A stretch of 64,000 nucleotides of DNA from Halopseudomonas phragmitis (GCF_002056295.1 NZ_CP020100.1:3971154-4035153); one strand, 5' to 3'. Positions 1 through 9,750 are shown, counted from the first letter of the stretch. Notes: a model not told the origin generated them from the sequence alone. Made by a program: numbers and translations.

Positions 1-1
1 A

Positions 2-232
2 CTAGCCCAACTAGCAGGTCTGGGACGAGGCGCCCGGCAAGTAGGTCGCTGGCTGGGACAACTGCCAGAGGGCAGCAATCTGCCCTGGCACCGAGTGATC
101 AACAGCCAGGGCCAGTTGTCGTTGCCGGCCGATAGCCCGGCCGGTCAGGAACAATACCGCCGACTGATGGACGAAGGCATTATGGTCAGCGGTCGACGAG
201 TCAATATGAAACGTTATGGCTGGCCGGACTGA
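2..232 (+). CDS. Alkyltransferase-like (ATL) DNA repair protein, C-terminal part
   Basis: The open frame enters from the left edge and ends at a TGA at 230-232, giving about 76 residues. It carries the O6-alkylguanine DNA alkyltransferase fold signature GRWLGQL then PWHRVINSQG. Active methyltransferases have PCHR; here tryptophan replaces the catalytic cysteine, which defines the ATL (YbaZ-like) group. These bind O6-alkylguanine lesions and hand them to nucleotide excision repair without removing the alkyl group. The start lies outside the window, so full length and promoter are unknown. Confidence 0.85.
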   Translation, partial: LAQLAGLGRGARQVGRWLGQLPEGSNLPWHRVINSQGQLSLPADSPAGQEQYRRLMDEGIMVSGRRVNMKRYGWPD

Positions 233-255
233 GCCCCATACCCCCAAGGAACTCC

Positions 256-1767
256 ATGAAAGCATCACACAGCGAAACCCTGGCCAATAGCTCCCGGCAC
301 GAAGGGCTGCGGGTTTACCTCAATCCCCGGGTTCTGGGCATGCTGTTTCTCGGTTTTTCCGCCGGTCTGCCGCTGTTATTGGTTGGTGGCACCTTCAGTG
401 CCTGGTTGCGCGACCTGGGCATTGATCTGGCCGCCATCGGCTTTCTGAGCTGGGTCGGCATGGCCCACTCGATCAAGGTGCTCTGGGCTCCCGTGATTGA
501 CCGGGCCCCTATCCCGCTGCTGACCCGCTGGCTCGGTCGGCGCCGGGCCTGGATGATACTGGCTCAGGTAGTTATCGCCGGCTCCCTGCTGGGAATGGCG
601 CTGACCGATCCACGCGAAAATCTGGGCCTGATCGCATTGTTCGGCATTCTAACCGCCTTTGGCTCGGCCACCCAAGACATCGCCATCGACGCCTACCGGG
701 TCGAGGCTGAAGCCAAGCATCGCCAGGCGGCCATGGCCGCTACCTATGTCACCGGTTACCGGGTGGCGATCCTTGCCGCCGGGGCCGGAGCCCTGCACAT
801 CGCCGCCCTGGACCCCGCAGCCCCACCACCGGCCTACACCGAGGAAGCTGGTGGCCGGTCACGTATTGGCCTGGCCATCAACCTGGTGCTCAATTCATTG
901 CGCACCCTGTTCTATGACTGGGGACTGATCACCGTAGTCAACGGCTGGACTCTGGCCTATCTGTGTATGGCGCTGTTGATGCTGGTCGGCATCATAACCA
1001 CCCTGATCATCGCCGAACCCAAGGTTGCGGTTACCCAGTCGACGGCCCAGTTCGAGCAGCGGGTCAACAGTTACCTGGCCAATACCCAACACAATGGATG
1101 GCGCAGAAGCATCACAGCCTGGTTCATCGGTGCCGTGGTTTGCCCGTTCGCCGAGTTTTTCCAGCGTTATGGCAAAGCCGCACTGATCATCCTGCTGTTC
1201 ATTGGTTGTTTTCGCATCAGCGATATCTTCATGGGCGTGATGGCCAATCCGTTCTATCTGGACCTGGGCTTCAGCAAGGCTGAAATTGCCAATATTGCTG
1301 CCGCATTCGGTCTGGCCATGACCCTGGCTGGCGCCGCCATCGGCGGGGTCCTGGTGGCTCGATTCGGGATTGCACCGATTCTGCTGTTTACCGCCTTCAT
1401 GGCCCCGGCGACCAACCTGACCTTTGCCTGGCTGGCGCATATCGGTCCCCAGCAGCATGGCCTGGTAATGGCGATTATTGCCGACAACATCACCGGCGGC
1501 CTGGCAATCTCGGTCTTCATCGCCTACCTGTCGAGCCTGACCAACACCGCCTACACTGCCACCCAGTACGCGCTGTTCAGCTCACTGATGACCTTGCCGG
1601 GGCAGTTCGCCGCCGGCTTCACCGGAGTTCTGGCCGCGCATGTCGGCTGGGAGATGTTCTTCATCATCACCGCCCTGACCGGGGTTCCGGCGATCATTCT
1701 GGTGGCGATATTGCTGAAGGTGGCGCACCCCGACCGCAGCAGGCGCCCAGGGATTGATGAGGGATAG
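256..1767 (+). CDS. ampG: AmpG-like muropeptide MFS permease
   Basis: This 503-residue inner-membrane protein of the major facilitator superfamily imports GlcNAc-anhydroMur-peptides released during wall turnover. Family features are the early GFSAGLPLLLVGGTFSAWL segment, the cytoplasmic loop LGRRRAWM, and the DIAIDAYRVE segment in the first half. Twelve or more hydrophobic helices are visible, with a long non-membrane stretch around residues 185-220. The length fits AmpG. The ampD and ampE genes lie 7 to 9 kb away, so import, cytoplasmic cleavage and signalling genes of wall recycling are close together. The start at 256 follows an AAGGA ribosome site. The stop codon touches a palindromic repeat. 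Confidence 0.88.
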   Translation: MKASHSETLANSSRHEGLRVYLNPRVLGMLFLGFSAGLPLLLVGGTFSAWLRDLGIDLAAIGFLSWVGMAHSIKVLWAPVIDRAPIPLLTRWLGRRRAWMILAQVVIAGSLLGMALTDPRENLGLIALFGILTAFGSATQDIAIDAYRVEAEAKHRQAAMAATYVTGYRVAILAAGAGALHIAALDPAAPPPAYTEEAGGRSRIGLAINLVLNSLRTLFYDWGLITVVNGWTLAYLCMALLMLVGIITTLIIAEPKVAVTQSTAQFEQRVNSYLANTQHNGWRRSITAWFIGAVVCPFAEFFQRYGKAALIILLFIGCFRISDIFMGVMANPFYLDLGFSKAEIANIAAAFGLAMTLAGAAIGGVLVARFGIAPILLFTAFMAPATNLTFAWLAHIGPQQHGLVMAIIADNITGGLAISVFIAYLSSLTNTAYTATQYALFSSLMTLPGQFAAGFTGVLAAHVGWEMFFIITALTGVPAIILVAILLKVAHPDRSRRPGIDEG

Positions 1768-2019
1768 GGAAACACTGATTAATTGCACGCAAGCCCAGCA
1801 GCCCGGTTGGCGCTGACCTGTTCTGGACTGTCGATGCCCCGGACGGGCATCGTCAAGCCCCCAGGGGTGAGGCAAGCGTTTACCAAGCATGCTTGGTGCG
1901 CAGCCGAACGCCGACCGATCTGTGATCGGTTGGCCGGACCCGGAGGGGGTTCACGGCGTGTCCAGAACAGGTCAGCGACAATTGGGCCAACACCGAAGCT
2001 GATGTAATCAGTGTTTCCC
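1767..2019. repeat. MITE-like palindromic element, long copy
   Basis: A 253-bp non-coding element is bounded by inverted ends GGGAAACACTGATTA and TAATCAGTGTTTCCC. Inside, a second inverted pair (GACCTGTTCTGGAC and GTCCAGAACAGGTC) flanks a core of about 160 bp. The outer halves match the short copy at 26087-26172 and the end at 19964-20003. It begins on the last base of the ampG stop codon and lies between convergent ampG and mscS, so it may also act as a bidirectional terminator. No transposase frame is present. Confidence 0.7.
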
Positions 2020-2058
2020 AAGAGACTATTGGGGGCGCCATAGACGCCCCCAAACAGA

Positions 2059-2898
2059 TCAACCGTTGCTGGCTTGCGCAACCATGTGCACGGTGCGCTG
2101 CGGGAATGGGATGGTAATGCCTTCCTGGTCGAAGGTTTCCTTGGCCGCCTCGATGGTGTCAAAGAAAACGCCCCAGTAGTCCTCGGTCTTGGTCCACATA
2201 CGCAGGGACAGATCGACCGAGCTATCACCCAACGACACCAACCAGACCACCGGCGCCGGATCCTTGAACACCCGGGCATCTGCCTGAGCCAGACGCAGCA
2301 GAATCTCGCGGGCCTTCTTCACATCATCGCCGTAGTCAATACCGATATTGATGTCGACCCGCCGGGTCGGCTGGCGCGAATAGTTGATGATATTGCCATT
2401 GGACAGGCTACCGTTGGGGATCACCACGGTCTTGTTGTCCGGAGTCTTGAGTACGGTATGGAAGATCTGGATGCTGTCCACGGTACCGGCCGTACCCTGA
2501 GCCTCGATATATTCACCGACCTTGAACGGACGCAGGAACAGAATCAGTACACCACCGGCGAAGTTAGCCAAGCTGCCCTGCAGCGCCAGACCGACAGCCA
2601 AACCGGCGGCACCGATCAGCGCGATGAACGAAGTGGTCTGAATACCGATCATGCCGGCGACACTGATCAGCAACAGAACCTTGAGACCAATATTGACCAA
2701 ATTGCCGATGAAACCGTGCAAGGTCGCCTCGACGCTGCGCTTTTCCATCAGCCGCAGCACGGTGGTGCTGATCCGCCCAATGATCCACCAACCGACCAAC
2801 AGGGTGATCAGCGCCAGCAGCACCTGACCGCCGTACTGCATGACCAGCGGCAACCACGCCTCCTGCAGACCATCCAATTGGGTCATAACATCTTCCAT
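2059..2898 (-). CDS. mscS: Small-conductance mechanosensitive channel, MscS family
   Basis: This 279-residue inner-membrane protein opens under membrane tension and releases solutes during hypo-osmotic shock. Helices lie at about residues 22-41, 64-88 and 91-130. The pore helix has the Gly/Ala-packed GAAGLAVGLALQGSLANFAGG pattern typical of MscS TM3, followed by the beta domain (PFKVGEYIE, TVVIPNGSLSNGNIINYS). Length is close to E. coli MscS (286). The ATG is preceded by a strong AGGAGAAGG site. It is convergent with ampG, and the yajQ terminator lies just upstream. Confidence 0.93.
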   Translation of the reverse strand: MEDVMTQLDGLQEAWLPLVMQYGGQVLLALITLLVGWWIIGRISTTVLRLMEKRSVEATLHGFIGNLVNIGLKVLLLISVAGMIGIQTTSFIALIGAAGLAVGLALQGSLANFAGGVLILFLRPFKVGEYIEAQGTAGTVDSIQIFHTVLKTPDNKTVVIPNGSLSNGNIINYSRQPTRRVDINIGIDYGDDVKKAREILLRLAQADARVFKDPAPVVWLVSLGDSSVDLSLRMWTKTEDYWGVFFDTIEAAKETFDQEGITIPFPQRTVHMVAQASNG

Positions 2899-2928
2899 TA
2901 CCTTCTCCTGATTTTTTAATTACACGAA

Positions 2929-2950
2929 AACCCAGCAGCCCTGCTGGGGC
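2929..2950 (-). terminator. Intrinsic terminator after yajQ
   Basis: On the minus strand a GC-rich hairpin (GCCCCAGCAG and CTGCTGGG) is followed by TTTT. It lies between the yajQ stop and the mscS start, so mscS is probably transcribed on its own. Confidence 0.65.
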
Positions 2951-2982
2951 TGACACCGACTTTAAATTCAATCAGCGCTTTT

Positions 2983-3468
2983 TCAATCGCGAAAATTATT
3001 GAACTGCAGCGGCATTTCAAGCTTGGCGCCACGCAGCAAGGCCATGACATCCTGCAGATCATCACGCTTCTTGCCGGTTACCCGGACCTGATCGCCCTGG
3101 ATCGCCGCCTGAACTTTGAGCTTGGAGTCCTTGATCAGAGCCACGATCTTCTTGGCAAGTTCCTTGTCGATACCTTCACGCAGCACAACCTCCTGCTTGA
3201 CCAGTTTGCCAGAAGCATAGGCATCCTTGATCTCCAGGCACTGAATATCGATCTTGCGCTTGATCAGGCTCATTTGCAGGATCTCCAGCATCTGCCCCAA
3301 CTGAAAGTCCGCTTCGGCCGTCAACTGCACCAGCAGATCCTTGTCCTTGAACTCAAAACTGCCCTTGCCACGCAGGTCATAGCGCCGGTCCAGCTCCTTG
3401 ACCGCATTGTCCACGGCGTTAGTGACTTCATGTTTGTCCAATTCGGACACCACATCGAACGATGGCAT
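2983..3468 (-). CDS. yajQ: YajQ family nucleotide-binding protein
   Basis: The 161-residue cytosolic protein matches YajQ over its full length: it starts [22 protein letters not shown] and contains [15 protein letters not shown] and [21 protein letters not shown]. Family members fold as two ferredoxin-like domains, bind nucleotides, and in Xanthomonas and Pseudomonas have been reported as cyclic di-GMP effectors acting with transcription factors. A terminator follows. The neighbouring response regulator with a GGDEF relic at 3578 is divergent, so both might act in the same signalling field, but the sequence does not prove a link. Confidence 0.92.
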   Translation of the reverse strand: MPSFDVVSELDKHEVTNAVDNAVKELDRRYDLRGKGSFEFKDKDLLVQLTAEADFQLGQMLEILQMSLIKRKIDIQCLEIKDAYASGKLVKQEVVLREGIDKELAKKIVALIKDSKLKVQAAIQGDQVRVTGKKRDDLQDVMALLRGAKLEMPLQFNNFRD

Positions 3469-3577
3469 GCATTAACCTCGATAAAACACGTTTTTTATGA
3501 CATTCATAGCAAAACAACAGCACAAGCTCGTGGCATTATAGCCTCAAACGACATAGACCCTGAACGGAAGCCTTGCC

Positions 3578-4528
3578 ATGCCCAACCCGCAGTTAAGCAT
3601 CATGGTGGTGGACGATACCAAATTCAGCAGCGCGGTTATCGGCCATACCCTGTCTCAAGCGGGTTATACCGATATCCGGTTCGCCAGTTCCGCCATGGAC
3701 GCATTGGCCATGCATGAACAACGCCCGGCCAGCGTCATGGTCGCCGACTGGCTGATGCCGGAAATGGATGGCCTGGAGCTGACCACCCGCATCCGCCAGG
3801 CTGACGAGCAAAGCGACCATTACACCTATGTTGTCCTGCTGACGGCTCGCGAAGGCGACAACGTACTGGGCGAAGCCTTCGATCGCGGGGTCGATGACTT
3901 CATCAGCAAATCGGCCATGAACGAGCAACTGCTGCCACGCATCTACGCTGCTGATCGAACCTCACAACTGATCAACCGCCTGCTCGACGAGAACCGCCTG
4001 CTGGCAGTCAATAATGCGCAACTCGAGGCTCATAATCTGGTCGACAGCCTGACCGCCATCGGCAACCGCCGCTACCTGCTCCAGCGCCTGAGCGACAGCC
4101 TGCGCAACGTTGAAGCCCGGGGTGGTGCCTGCTGCCTGCTGGTGCTCGGCGTACAGAATCTCGACGAACTGAGCAACCGATTCGGTGAAGATGTGCGCCA
4201 GGAACTGCTCAAGGGAATAGCCCGCCGCCTGCAACAACTGGTCCGCCCCACCGACGTGATCGCTCGGGTCAGCAACAACGCCTTTGCCATCGTCACCCTG
4301 GCCGATGACCCACTGGAATGCAAACCCAACAGTTTCCGCCGCCTGCATGACGGCCTCAATCTCAAGGCCTTCAAAACCAGCGAGGGCTATCTCTCGGTTC
4401 GCGCCGGCATGGCCCTGGGCTCAGCCAGCCAACGCCAGTCCCAAGCTGATGCCAGCGCCTGGCTGGAGCAGGTGGAACAGCAACTGGAACAGGCCTACGC
4501 CACCAACCTGATCACTGAAGTGCCGTAA
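3578..4528 (+). CDS. Response regulator with degenerate GGDEF domain
   Basis: The 316-residue protein has a receiver domain (residues 7-125; acidic pair D12-D13, phospho-acceptor D57 in VADWLMPEMDG, conserved T/K region VLLTAREG) and, after a helix (about 130-150), a GGDEF-type fold starting LVDSLTAIGNRRYLLQRL. Where active diguanylate cyclases have GG(D/E)EF, this protein has SNNAF after DVIARV, so the metal-binding acidic residues and glycines are missing. It probably does not make c-di-GMP and may bind a nucleotide or a partner instead. No output DNA-binding domain is present. panE follows after 10 bases. Confidence 0.8.
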   Translation: MPNPQLSIMVVDDTKFSSAVIGHTLSQAGYTDIRFASSAMDALAMHEQRPASVMVADWLMPEMDGLELTTRIRQADEQSDHYTYVVLLTAREGDNVLGEAFDRGVDDFISKSAMNEQLLPRIYAADRTSQLINRLLDENRLLAVNNAQLEAHNLVDSLTAIGNRRYLLQRLSDSLRNVEARGGACCLLVLGVQNLDELSNRFGEDVRQELLKGIARRLQQLVRPTDVIARVSNNAFAIVTLADDPLECKPNSFRRLHDGLNLKAFKTSEGYLSVRAGMALGSASQRQSQADASAWLEQVEQQLEQAYATNLITEVP

Positions 4529-4538
4529 CGGACGGCTG

Positions 4539-5456
4539 ATGCTGCATATACTCGGAGCCGGTAGCCTGGGACTGCTGTGGGCGGCACGTCTGACTCGCGC
4601 CGGCCTGCCCTGCCGCCTGCTCCTGCGAGATGCCCGGCGCCAGGCCGAATGGCAGAGCCGAAACAACCTGTTGATCTTTGAACAGGCAGGCAAGCGCGAG
4701 CTACTGACGATTGAGACCTTGCCGATCAGCGACTGCCATGAGCCCATTAAGCAACTGATCGTGGCCACCAAGGCCCATGAAGTGCACAGCGCACTCAGCA
4801 GCCTGCCAGTTGCACTGCTGGACCAGAGCGACTGCCTGCTATTGCAGAACGGTCTGGGTAGCCAGCAACAGGCCCAGGCCCTGCTCCCCAATGCCCGCGT
4901 CCTGTTTGCCAGTGTGACCGACGGCGCCTGGAGCCCGGCCCCCGGCCACGTCTGCTGGGCTGGTATCGGCGAAACCCGGATTGGCGACCCGCAAGGCGGT
5001 GCAGCTCCCGCGTGGCTGAATCAGCTAGACCGGGCCGGGATCGTCTGGCATTGGGATAGCCGAATCCTTGAGGTACTCTGGCTAAAACTGGCGGTGAACT
5101 GCGCGATCAACCCCTTCACCGCCCTGTTCGACTGCCGTAACGGTGACGTGCCGGCACGGGCCGGAATCCAGCTTGAACAGGTCATTGATGAGCTGCACAG
5201 CCTGCTCAGCATTGCCGCTCGCAGCCCTGGTCGCCAAGCCTTGGGGGAGCGTATCCACAGCGTGATCCAGGCCACCGCCGGCAACAGTTCATCCATGCGT
5301 CAGGATATCCATGCCCGTCGCCGCACCGAGATCGACTACATTCTTGGCTACGCTTGCCGCGAGGCCAGACAGCGAGGGCTACCTACCCCGGCACTGACAT
5401 CCCTGCACGAGGAGCTGCAAACCCTGCTCCACACACTGGGGCTGCCGCACAACTGA
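4539..5456 (+). CDS. panE: 2-dehydropantoate 2-reductase
   Basis: This 305-residue cytosolic enzyme reduces ketopantoate to pantoate with NADPH, a step of pantothenate and coenzyme A synthesis. The N-terminal Rossmann motif is ILGAGSLGLLWAARL (residues 4-18), LLQNGLGS lies near 101-108, and the catalytic lysine is probably K183 in WLKLAVNCAINPFTAL. The C-terminal helical domain ends with a Ser-Ser-Met-Arg-Gln-Asp motif and EIDYILGY. Length is normal for the ApbA/PanE family. It follows the response regulator by only 10 bases and is probably co-transcribed with it. Confidence 0.88.
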   Translation: MLHILGAGSLGLLWAARLTRAGLPCRLLLRDARRQAEWQSRNNLLIFEQAGKRELLTIETLPISDCHEPIKQLIVATKAHEVHSALSSLPVALLDQSDCLLLQNGLGSQQQAQALLPNARVLFASVTDGAWSPAPGHVCWAGIGETRIGDPQGGAAPAWLNQLDRAGIVWHWDSRILEVLWLKLAVNCAINPFTALFDCRNGDVPARAGIQLEQVIDELHSLLSIAARSPGRQALGERIHSVIQATAGNSSSMRQDIHARRRTEIDYILGYACREARQRGLPTPALTSLHEELQTLLHTLGLPHN

Positions 5457-5518
5457 TATGTTGCCTCGGCCCGTTTCACGCTAACCTAGTGTTTTTTGCT
5501 GTTAGGAGCGCGATTACC

Positions 5519-6082
5519 ATGGGCTACCGCCTGAGCAAAGTCTATACCCGCACTGGCGACAAGGGGGACACCGGCCTGGCTGACGGCCAGCGCATTGGCA
5601 AGGATCACCCACGCATCGAAGCCATGGGCAGTGTCGATGAGCTGAACAGCCAGCTCGGTGTGCTGCTGGCCGAACTGGCCGGGCAGGGTCTGGACCGGTT
5701 CACCGCGCTGCTCGGACCAATTCAGCACCGCCTGTTTGATCTTGGCGGAGAATTGGCGATCCCCGGCCACCACATCATCGATGCCGGCGATGTGAGCGCA
5801 CTGGAGCAACTGATTGATGACTACAACGCCGAACTGGAACCGCTGAAGAACTTCATTTTGCCCGGCGGCTCACGCTGCGTGGCCCAGGCCCACCTGGCCC
5901 GCAGCCAGTGCCGCCGGGCAGAGCGCCGGTATCTGAGCCTGGCACGCCAGGACGATGTCAATCCGCAGGCCCCAATCTATCTGAACCGGCTGTCAGACCT
6001 GCTGTTTGTCGTTGCTCGCTGCATCGCCAAGGCCGAGGGCACCCCCGAAGTGCTGTGGGCACCCAAGCCCAAACCGCAATAG
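5519..6082 (+). CDS. Cob(I)alamin adenosyltransferase, PduO type
   Basis: This 187-residue enzyme transfers the adenosyl group of ATP to cob(I)alamin or cobinamide. The PduO-type ATP-binding N terminus YTRTGDKGDTGLADG is complete, and the C-terminal part has the family helices with FILPGGS, CRRAERRY and YLNRLSDLLFV. A longer frame is open from 5354, but the ATG at 5519 is preceded by TTAGGAGCG and gives the family's normal N terminus, so it was chosen. A strong hairpin follows. Confidence 0.9.
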   Translation: MGYRLSKVYTRTGDKGDTGLADGQRIGKDHPRIEAMGSVDELNSQLGVLLAELAGQGLDRFTALLGPIQHRLFDLGGELAIPGHHIIDAGDVSALEQLIDDYNAELEPLKNFILPGGSRCVAQAHLARSQCRRAERRYLSLARQDDVNPQAPIYLNRLSDLLFVVARCIAKAEGTPEVLWAPKPKPQ

Positions 6083-6095
6083 CACCTTATAACGA

Positions 6096-6122
6096 CAACG
6101 CCCCGGACCAGCCGGGGCGTTG
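6096..6122. terminator. Bidirectional intrinsic terminator
   Basis: The inverted repeat CAACGCCCCGG and CCGGGGCGTTG with a 5-base loop lies between two convergent genes, the adenosyltransferase and the chemoreceptor. Confidence 0.75.
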
Positions 6123-6140
6123 ATTCCACAACCAGAACGC

Positions 6141-8159
6141 TCAGACCCGGAAAGCACTGACGATTCGCTGCAGCTCCTGCACCAGTTGCCCCATGCGGTT
6201 GCTGGATTGCTCGGCTTGGCGGGCCCCCTCGGCAGTGCGTTCACCTGCATGGTTGATTTCGACGATGTTCTGATCGATATCATGGCTGACTGCGGTCTGC
6301 TGCTCGGCCGCAGCGGCGATCTGCTGGCTCTGATCAACAATCTGGGTTACCGCTGCCAGAATGTTGCCCAGCGCCTGCTGCACCTGCAAGGACGCATCCA
6401 CCGCCTCGCCAGTCATGCTGTGGCTGGCACCCATGGCCTTAACCGCAGCCCCCACACCATCCTGCAGGCGCACGATCATCTGCTCGATTTCCTCAGTCGA
6501 CTCCTGGGTCCGACGCGCCAGCGTACGCACCTCATCGGCCACCACAGCAAACCCCCGACCTTGCTCGCCGGCCCGGGCTGCCTCGATGGCCGCATTCAGC
6601 GCCAGCAGGTTGGTCTGCTCGGCCACACCCTTGATCACATCCAGCACCCGGCTGATTGAAGCGCTGTCATCGGCCAGCCGGTTGATCACATTCACCGAGT
6701 TCTCGATTTCCCGCGCCAGCTTCTCAATACCATCGACCGAAGCCTCGACTCGCTGCCGGCCATTGAGGGTTTCAGTGTTGACCTGCTCTGCATTGTTCAC
6801 AGCCAGAGCAGCACTGCGTGCCACCTCCTGCGAGGTAGCAGCCATTTCATTCATGGCTGTAGCCACCTGCTCGATCTGGCTGCGCTGAGCAGCCACCGCC
6901 TGACTGCTTTCGGCCGAGATACTTTCTACCTGCTCGGACTGCTGCTGAACCTGATTGGAGGTCTGACCAACCTGACGAATCAGCTCGCGAATCCGGCCGA
7001 TACTGTCATTGAACTCGGCAGCCAGCGCGCCCAGCTCGTCGCGACTGTCAACCTCGACCTGGACCGTCATATCGCCCCGCGCCACTTGCCCCATCTGCAC
7101 TGACAACTTCTTCAGGGTTCTGCGGGTGGCCATGTAGAAGCCAGCATACAGATAGATGATCAGCACGATCACCAGTACCAGCGCGACCACCAGCAACACG
7201 GTGGCCCGGGTATTGGCCCCCAGACGCTGTTCAAGCACCCGCTCCAGGCTGTTGAGGATACCCGACCCCAACGCATAGGATTTGTCGATTTCGGCACTGA
7301 TGCGCTGGAAGAACCCGGCCCAGTTACCATCCAGGCTGTTGGCCAGAATGATGTCTTCCTCGAAGATCTCACGGGTCTGCTCCACTGTAGCTAAACTGGC
7401 TTGCGCCGCCGTGCGCAACCCAGCTAAATCCGGATGACTCTGAATGAGCCCCAGCGCCTGCTGGTAGTCGGCCTGCAAGCGCCCCATGCTATCGACCAGA
7501 TCGTCCATTTCCCGACTGGCGTCCGAGCTCAGATAGCCCTGCCCCATCGCATAACCACCGACCGCCCGACCATGACCCAAAGCTCCCGTCACCTGGGGAA
7601 TACCATCCACCACCAGCGCGCCAAGTTGCCGTACCAGTGCATCGAAGTCCTGCAGTAGCCCCGCATAGCTGGCCGTCACAGACAACAGCGACAGCGAAGC
7701 ACCATAAGCCTGGGACGACATGTCGGCCCGGGCGCGGATCGACTCTTGGCCAATACGGGTATAGAAGGCCAACAGCTCATCACGCTGCTTGATCATATCG
7801 GCCGCGCTAGCATCACCATTGCGATAAGGCAGGCCACGCAGTGCCTCGATGATCTGGTTGCGTTGCTCCAGAGTCCGCTGTTCCAGCGCTGCGGCCTGAT
7901 CACCCTGCCCCAGATGGAAGGAAATCAGATCCAGATCTCTCAATACTTCAGCCCGCTTGACCACCTCCTGGGTCAGGCGTACCAGCTCCAGGCTGTCCAG
8001 TGCATGCTGGGACAACTGAACGCGTTCAAAGGACTGTTTGACCAGCATACTGCTGACCACAAGCAGGGGGACGAAAAACAGGACACTGATCAGGCAGAAC
8101 TTCATGCCGTAGCTCAACCTGTTCATCAGTGCTATGGCGGGTGCCAGAAGACTGTTCAC
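6141..8159 (-). CDS. Methyl-accepting chemotaxis protein
   Basis: This 672-residue membrane receptor has a first helix at about residues 14-35, a long periplasmic helical sensor region (about 36-318), a second helix (about 319-341, rich in V, L and I), a HAMP linker and a cytoplasmic signalling domain. The highly conserved tip [21 protein letters not shown] followed by [17 protein letters not shown] lies near residues 506-550. It will work with CheA and CheW and be methylated by CheR. The sensor type is not recognisable from the sequence, so the ligand is unknown. It stands alone, with no other che gene nearby. Confidence 0.93.
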   Translation of the reverse strand: MNSLLAPAIALMNRLSYGMKFCLISVLFFVPLLVVSSMLVKQSFERVQLSQHALDSLELVRLTQEVVKRAEVLRDLDLISFHLGQGDQAAALEQRTLEQRNQIIEALRGLPYRNGDASAADMIKQRDELLAFYTRIGQESIRARADMSSQAYGASLSLLSVTASYAGLLQDFDALVRQLGALVVDGIPQVTGALGHGRAVGGYAMGQGYLSSDASREMDDLVDSMGRLQADYQQALGLIQSHPDLAGLRTAAQASLATVEQTREIFEEDIILANSLDGNWAGFFQRISAEIDKSYALGSGILNSLERVLEQRLGANTRATVLLVVALVLVIVLIIYLYAGFYMATRRTLKKLSVQMGQVARGDMTVQVEVDSRDELGALAAEFNDSIGRIRELIRQVGQTSNQVQQQSEQVESISAESSQAVAAQRSQIEQVATAMNEMAATSQEVARSAALAVNNAEQVNTETLNGRQRVEASVDGIEKLAREIENSVNVINRLADDSASISRVLDVIKGVAEQTNLLALNAAIEAARAGEQGRGFAVVADEVRTLARRTQESTEEIEQMIVRLQDGVGAAVKAMGASHSMTGEAVDASLQVQQALGNILAAVTQIVDQSQQIAAAAEQQTAVSHDIDQNIVEINHAGERTAEGARQAEQSSNRMGQLVQELQRIVSAFRV

Positions 8160-8364
8160 GCAGAATTCTCCTCAAATACAACGCCCCGTCGCTCTCGGGA
8201 CTGGCCGCAGGCGCCAAACGCCGGCATAGCCATTATCGTTATGATTATTAAGCGGCCTCCTGGCTCGTTGTCAGTCTTCCTTGCGGTTATGGGCTCGCCT
8301 GCCAGGCAATCGAGCCATGATTAAATGTCTTACACCGCTACTATCGGCTAATACGCCGGCATCT

Positions 8365-9174
8365 TTAACCCAGCACAGCATAGAGCGCAATAAAGACTGC
8401 CCACACCAGCAACGAACGTTTAACCAACATCCGGACACTGGCCAATATGCCCTCATGCTCCGGTGTCGAGGCACCATCTTGCAAGGCTGCATCGGCGCAC
8501 TGTTCAAGCAGTTCAGCATTGCTCAGTTCCCAGCGCGCAAACTGCCTGCGCAAAACCGCCAGGGTAGCGTCGAAATGCCCGACCAGCGCCAGACTAAGCC
8601 CTAACAGGCGGCTTGGCAGCCACTCCAGAGAGTGGCTCAACACATTGGCCAGCCCACCCTTCTCGCTACTGGCGCTAGCCAGCAGGCGATACCCCAAAGC
8701 TCCAAGCGGACCCAGCAACAAATACCAGAAAGCCGGCACGAAATAGCTATGGCAAGCCTCCCAAACCAACCGACCACGCACAGCCCTGAGTAACCCACTC
8801 GGCTCATCACAGACAATGCCCAGCTCCCGCTCAGCTACCAGACTGGCAGCTTCCTGATCACCGCGCGCCCAAGCCTGTTCCAACTCGCTGGTCATCGAGC
8901 CCAGCGGGTCACTGCGCCCAACGCACAGCAGCAATACAGCCGCATGCAGCACCAGACTGAAGAGCCCATACGCCATGCCCTGCACCCACCACAACAGGAT
9001 TACCAGGGGTAACAGCGGCAACATCAGCAGCAGTATCCGCTGCCACTCGGCATGATTGCCCAGACGCACCTGCAGCCAGGTACTCCAGCGACCACACACA
9101 TCGATCGGCAACCCATTGCGCCAAGGTGTGAAGCGCAAGATCAAGGCGACCAGCACCAGTACCAGAAAACTCAT
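8365..9174 (-). CDS. ampE: AmpE-like regulatory membrane protein
   Basis: The 269-residue protein starts MSFLVLVLVALILRF and has about four hydrophobic segments (roughly 1-15, 47-85, 140-165 and 250-268). It contains the conserved EACHSYFVPAFWYLLLGPLGALGYRL stretch of the CobD/CbiB-related AmpE family. AmpE is linked to beta-lactamase induction, but its reaction is not established. It is 24 bases downstream of ampD in the same direction, the usual ampDE operon. About 200 bases between it and the chemoreceptor promoter hold no gene. Confidence 0.87.
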   Translation of the reverse strand: MSFLVLVLVALILRFTPWRNGLPIDVCGRWSTWLQVRLGNHAEWQRILLLMLPLLPLVILLWWVQGMAYGLFSLVLHAAVLLLCVGRSDPLGSMTSELEQAWARGDQEAASLVAERELGIVCDEPSGLLRAVRGRLVWEACHSYFVPAFWYLLLGPLGALGYRLLASASSEKGGLANVLSHSLEWLPSRLLGLSLALVGHFDATLAVLRRQFARWELSNAELLEQCADAALQDGASTPEHEGILASVRMLVKRSLLVWAVFIALYAVLG

Positions 9175-9198
9175 AGTGACTCTCCTTGTAGCCCCGGA

Positions 9199-9750
9199 TC
9201 AGCGGGATTGACGCAGACTGCGCAGATAACGTCCCCAGTCGAAGGCAGGCCCCGGGTCAGTCTTGCGGCCCGGTGCAATGTGCTCATGCCCGGTAATCCG
9301 ACTCAGGGTAATCGCCGGGTAGGCCTTGCGCAAACACTGAGTCAATGCACTCAGAGCCTGGTACTGGGCGTCGCTGTAGGGCACATCATCGGCACCTTCG
9401 AGCTCGATGCCGATCGAAAAGTCATTGCACTGATCTCGCCCGGCATACCGCGATTGCCCGGCATGCCAGGCACGATCCAGACAGGACACAAACTGGGTGA
9501 TCTGGCCCGTACGCTCAATCAGAAAGTGAGCGGAGACCTGCATTCCGGCAATAAAGGTGAAGTAAGGATGGGCCGCGCTATCGAGCTGCCCCTGAAAGAA
9601 CTGCTGAACATACCCACCGCCAAACTCGCCTGGCGGCAGACTGATGTTGTGAATTACCAACAGGGAGATGCTCTCGCCGGTCGGCCGTTGATTGAAATGT
9701 GGCGAGGGGCAATGAATCACCCCGCTAAGCCAGCCTTCATTGACCTGCAT
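9199..9750 (-). CDS. ampD: 1,6-anhydro-N-acetylmuramyl-L-alanine amidase
   Basis: This 183-residue cytosolic zinc amidase cleaves the lactyl bond between anhydroMurNAc and the stem peptide in recycled muropeptides, lowering the AmpR inducer. The zinc ligands of the family are present: H34 in LLVIHNIS, H155 in ITGHEHIAPGRKTDPG, and D165. The catalytic glutamate is E116 in IGIELEG. No signal peptide is present, so this is the cytosolic AmpD and not a periplasmic AmpDh paralogue. It is the first gene of ampD-ampE and works on substrate that AmpG (256-1767) would import. Confidence 0.94.
   Translation of the reverse strand: MQVNEGWLSGVIHCPSPHFNQRPTGESISLLVIHNISLPPGEFGGGYVQQFFQGQLDSAAHPYFTFIAGMQVSAHFLIERTGQITQFVSCLDRAWHAGQSRYAGRDQCNDFSIGIELEGADDVPYSDAQYQALSALTQCLRKAYPAITLSRITGHEHIAPGRKTDPGPAFDWGRYLRSLRQSR

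Noticed and set aside
1783..2007. Small frames inside the long MITE-like copy
   Set aside because: They follow the palindrome and have no ribosome site or protein-like composition.
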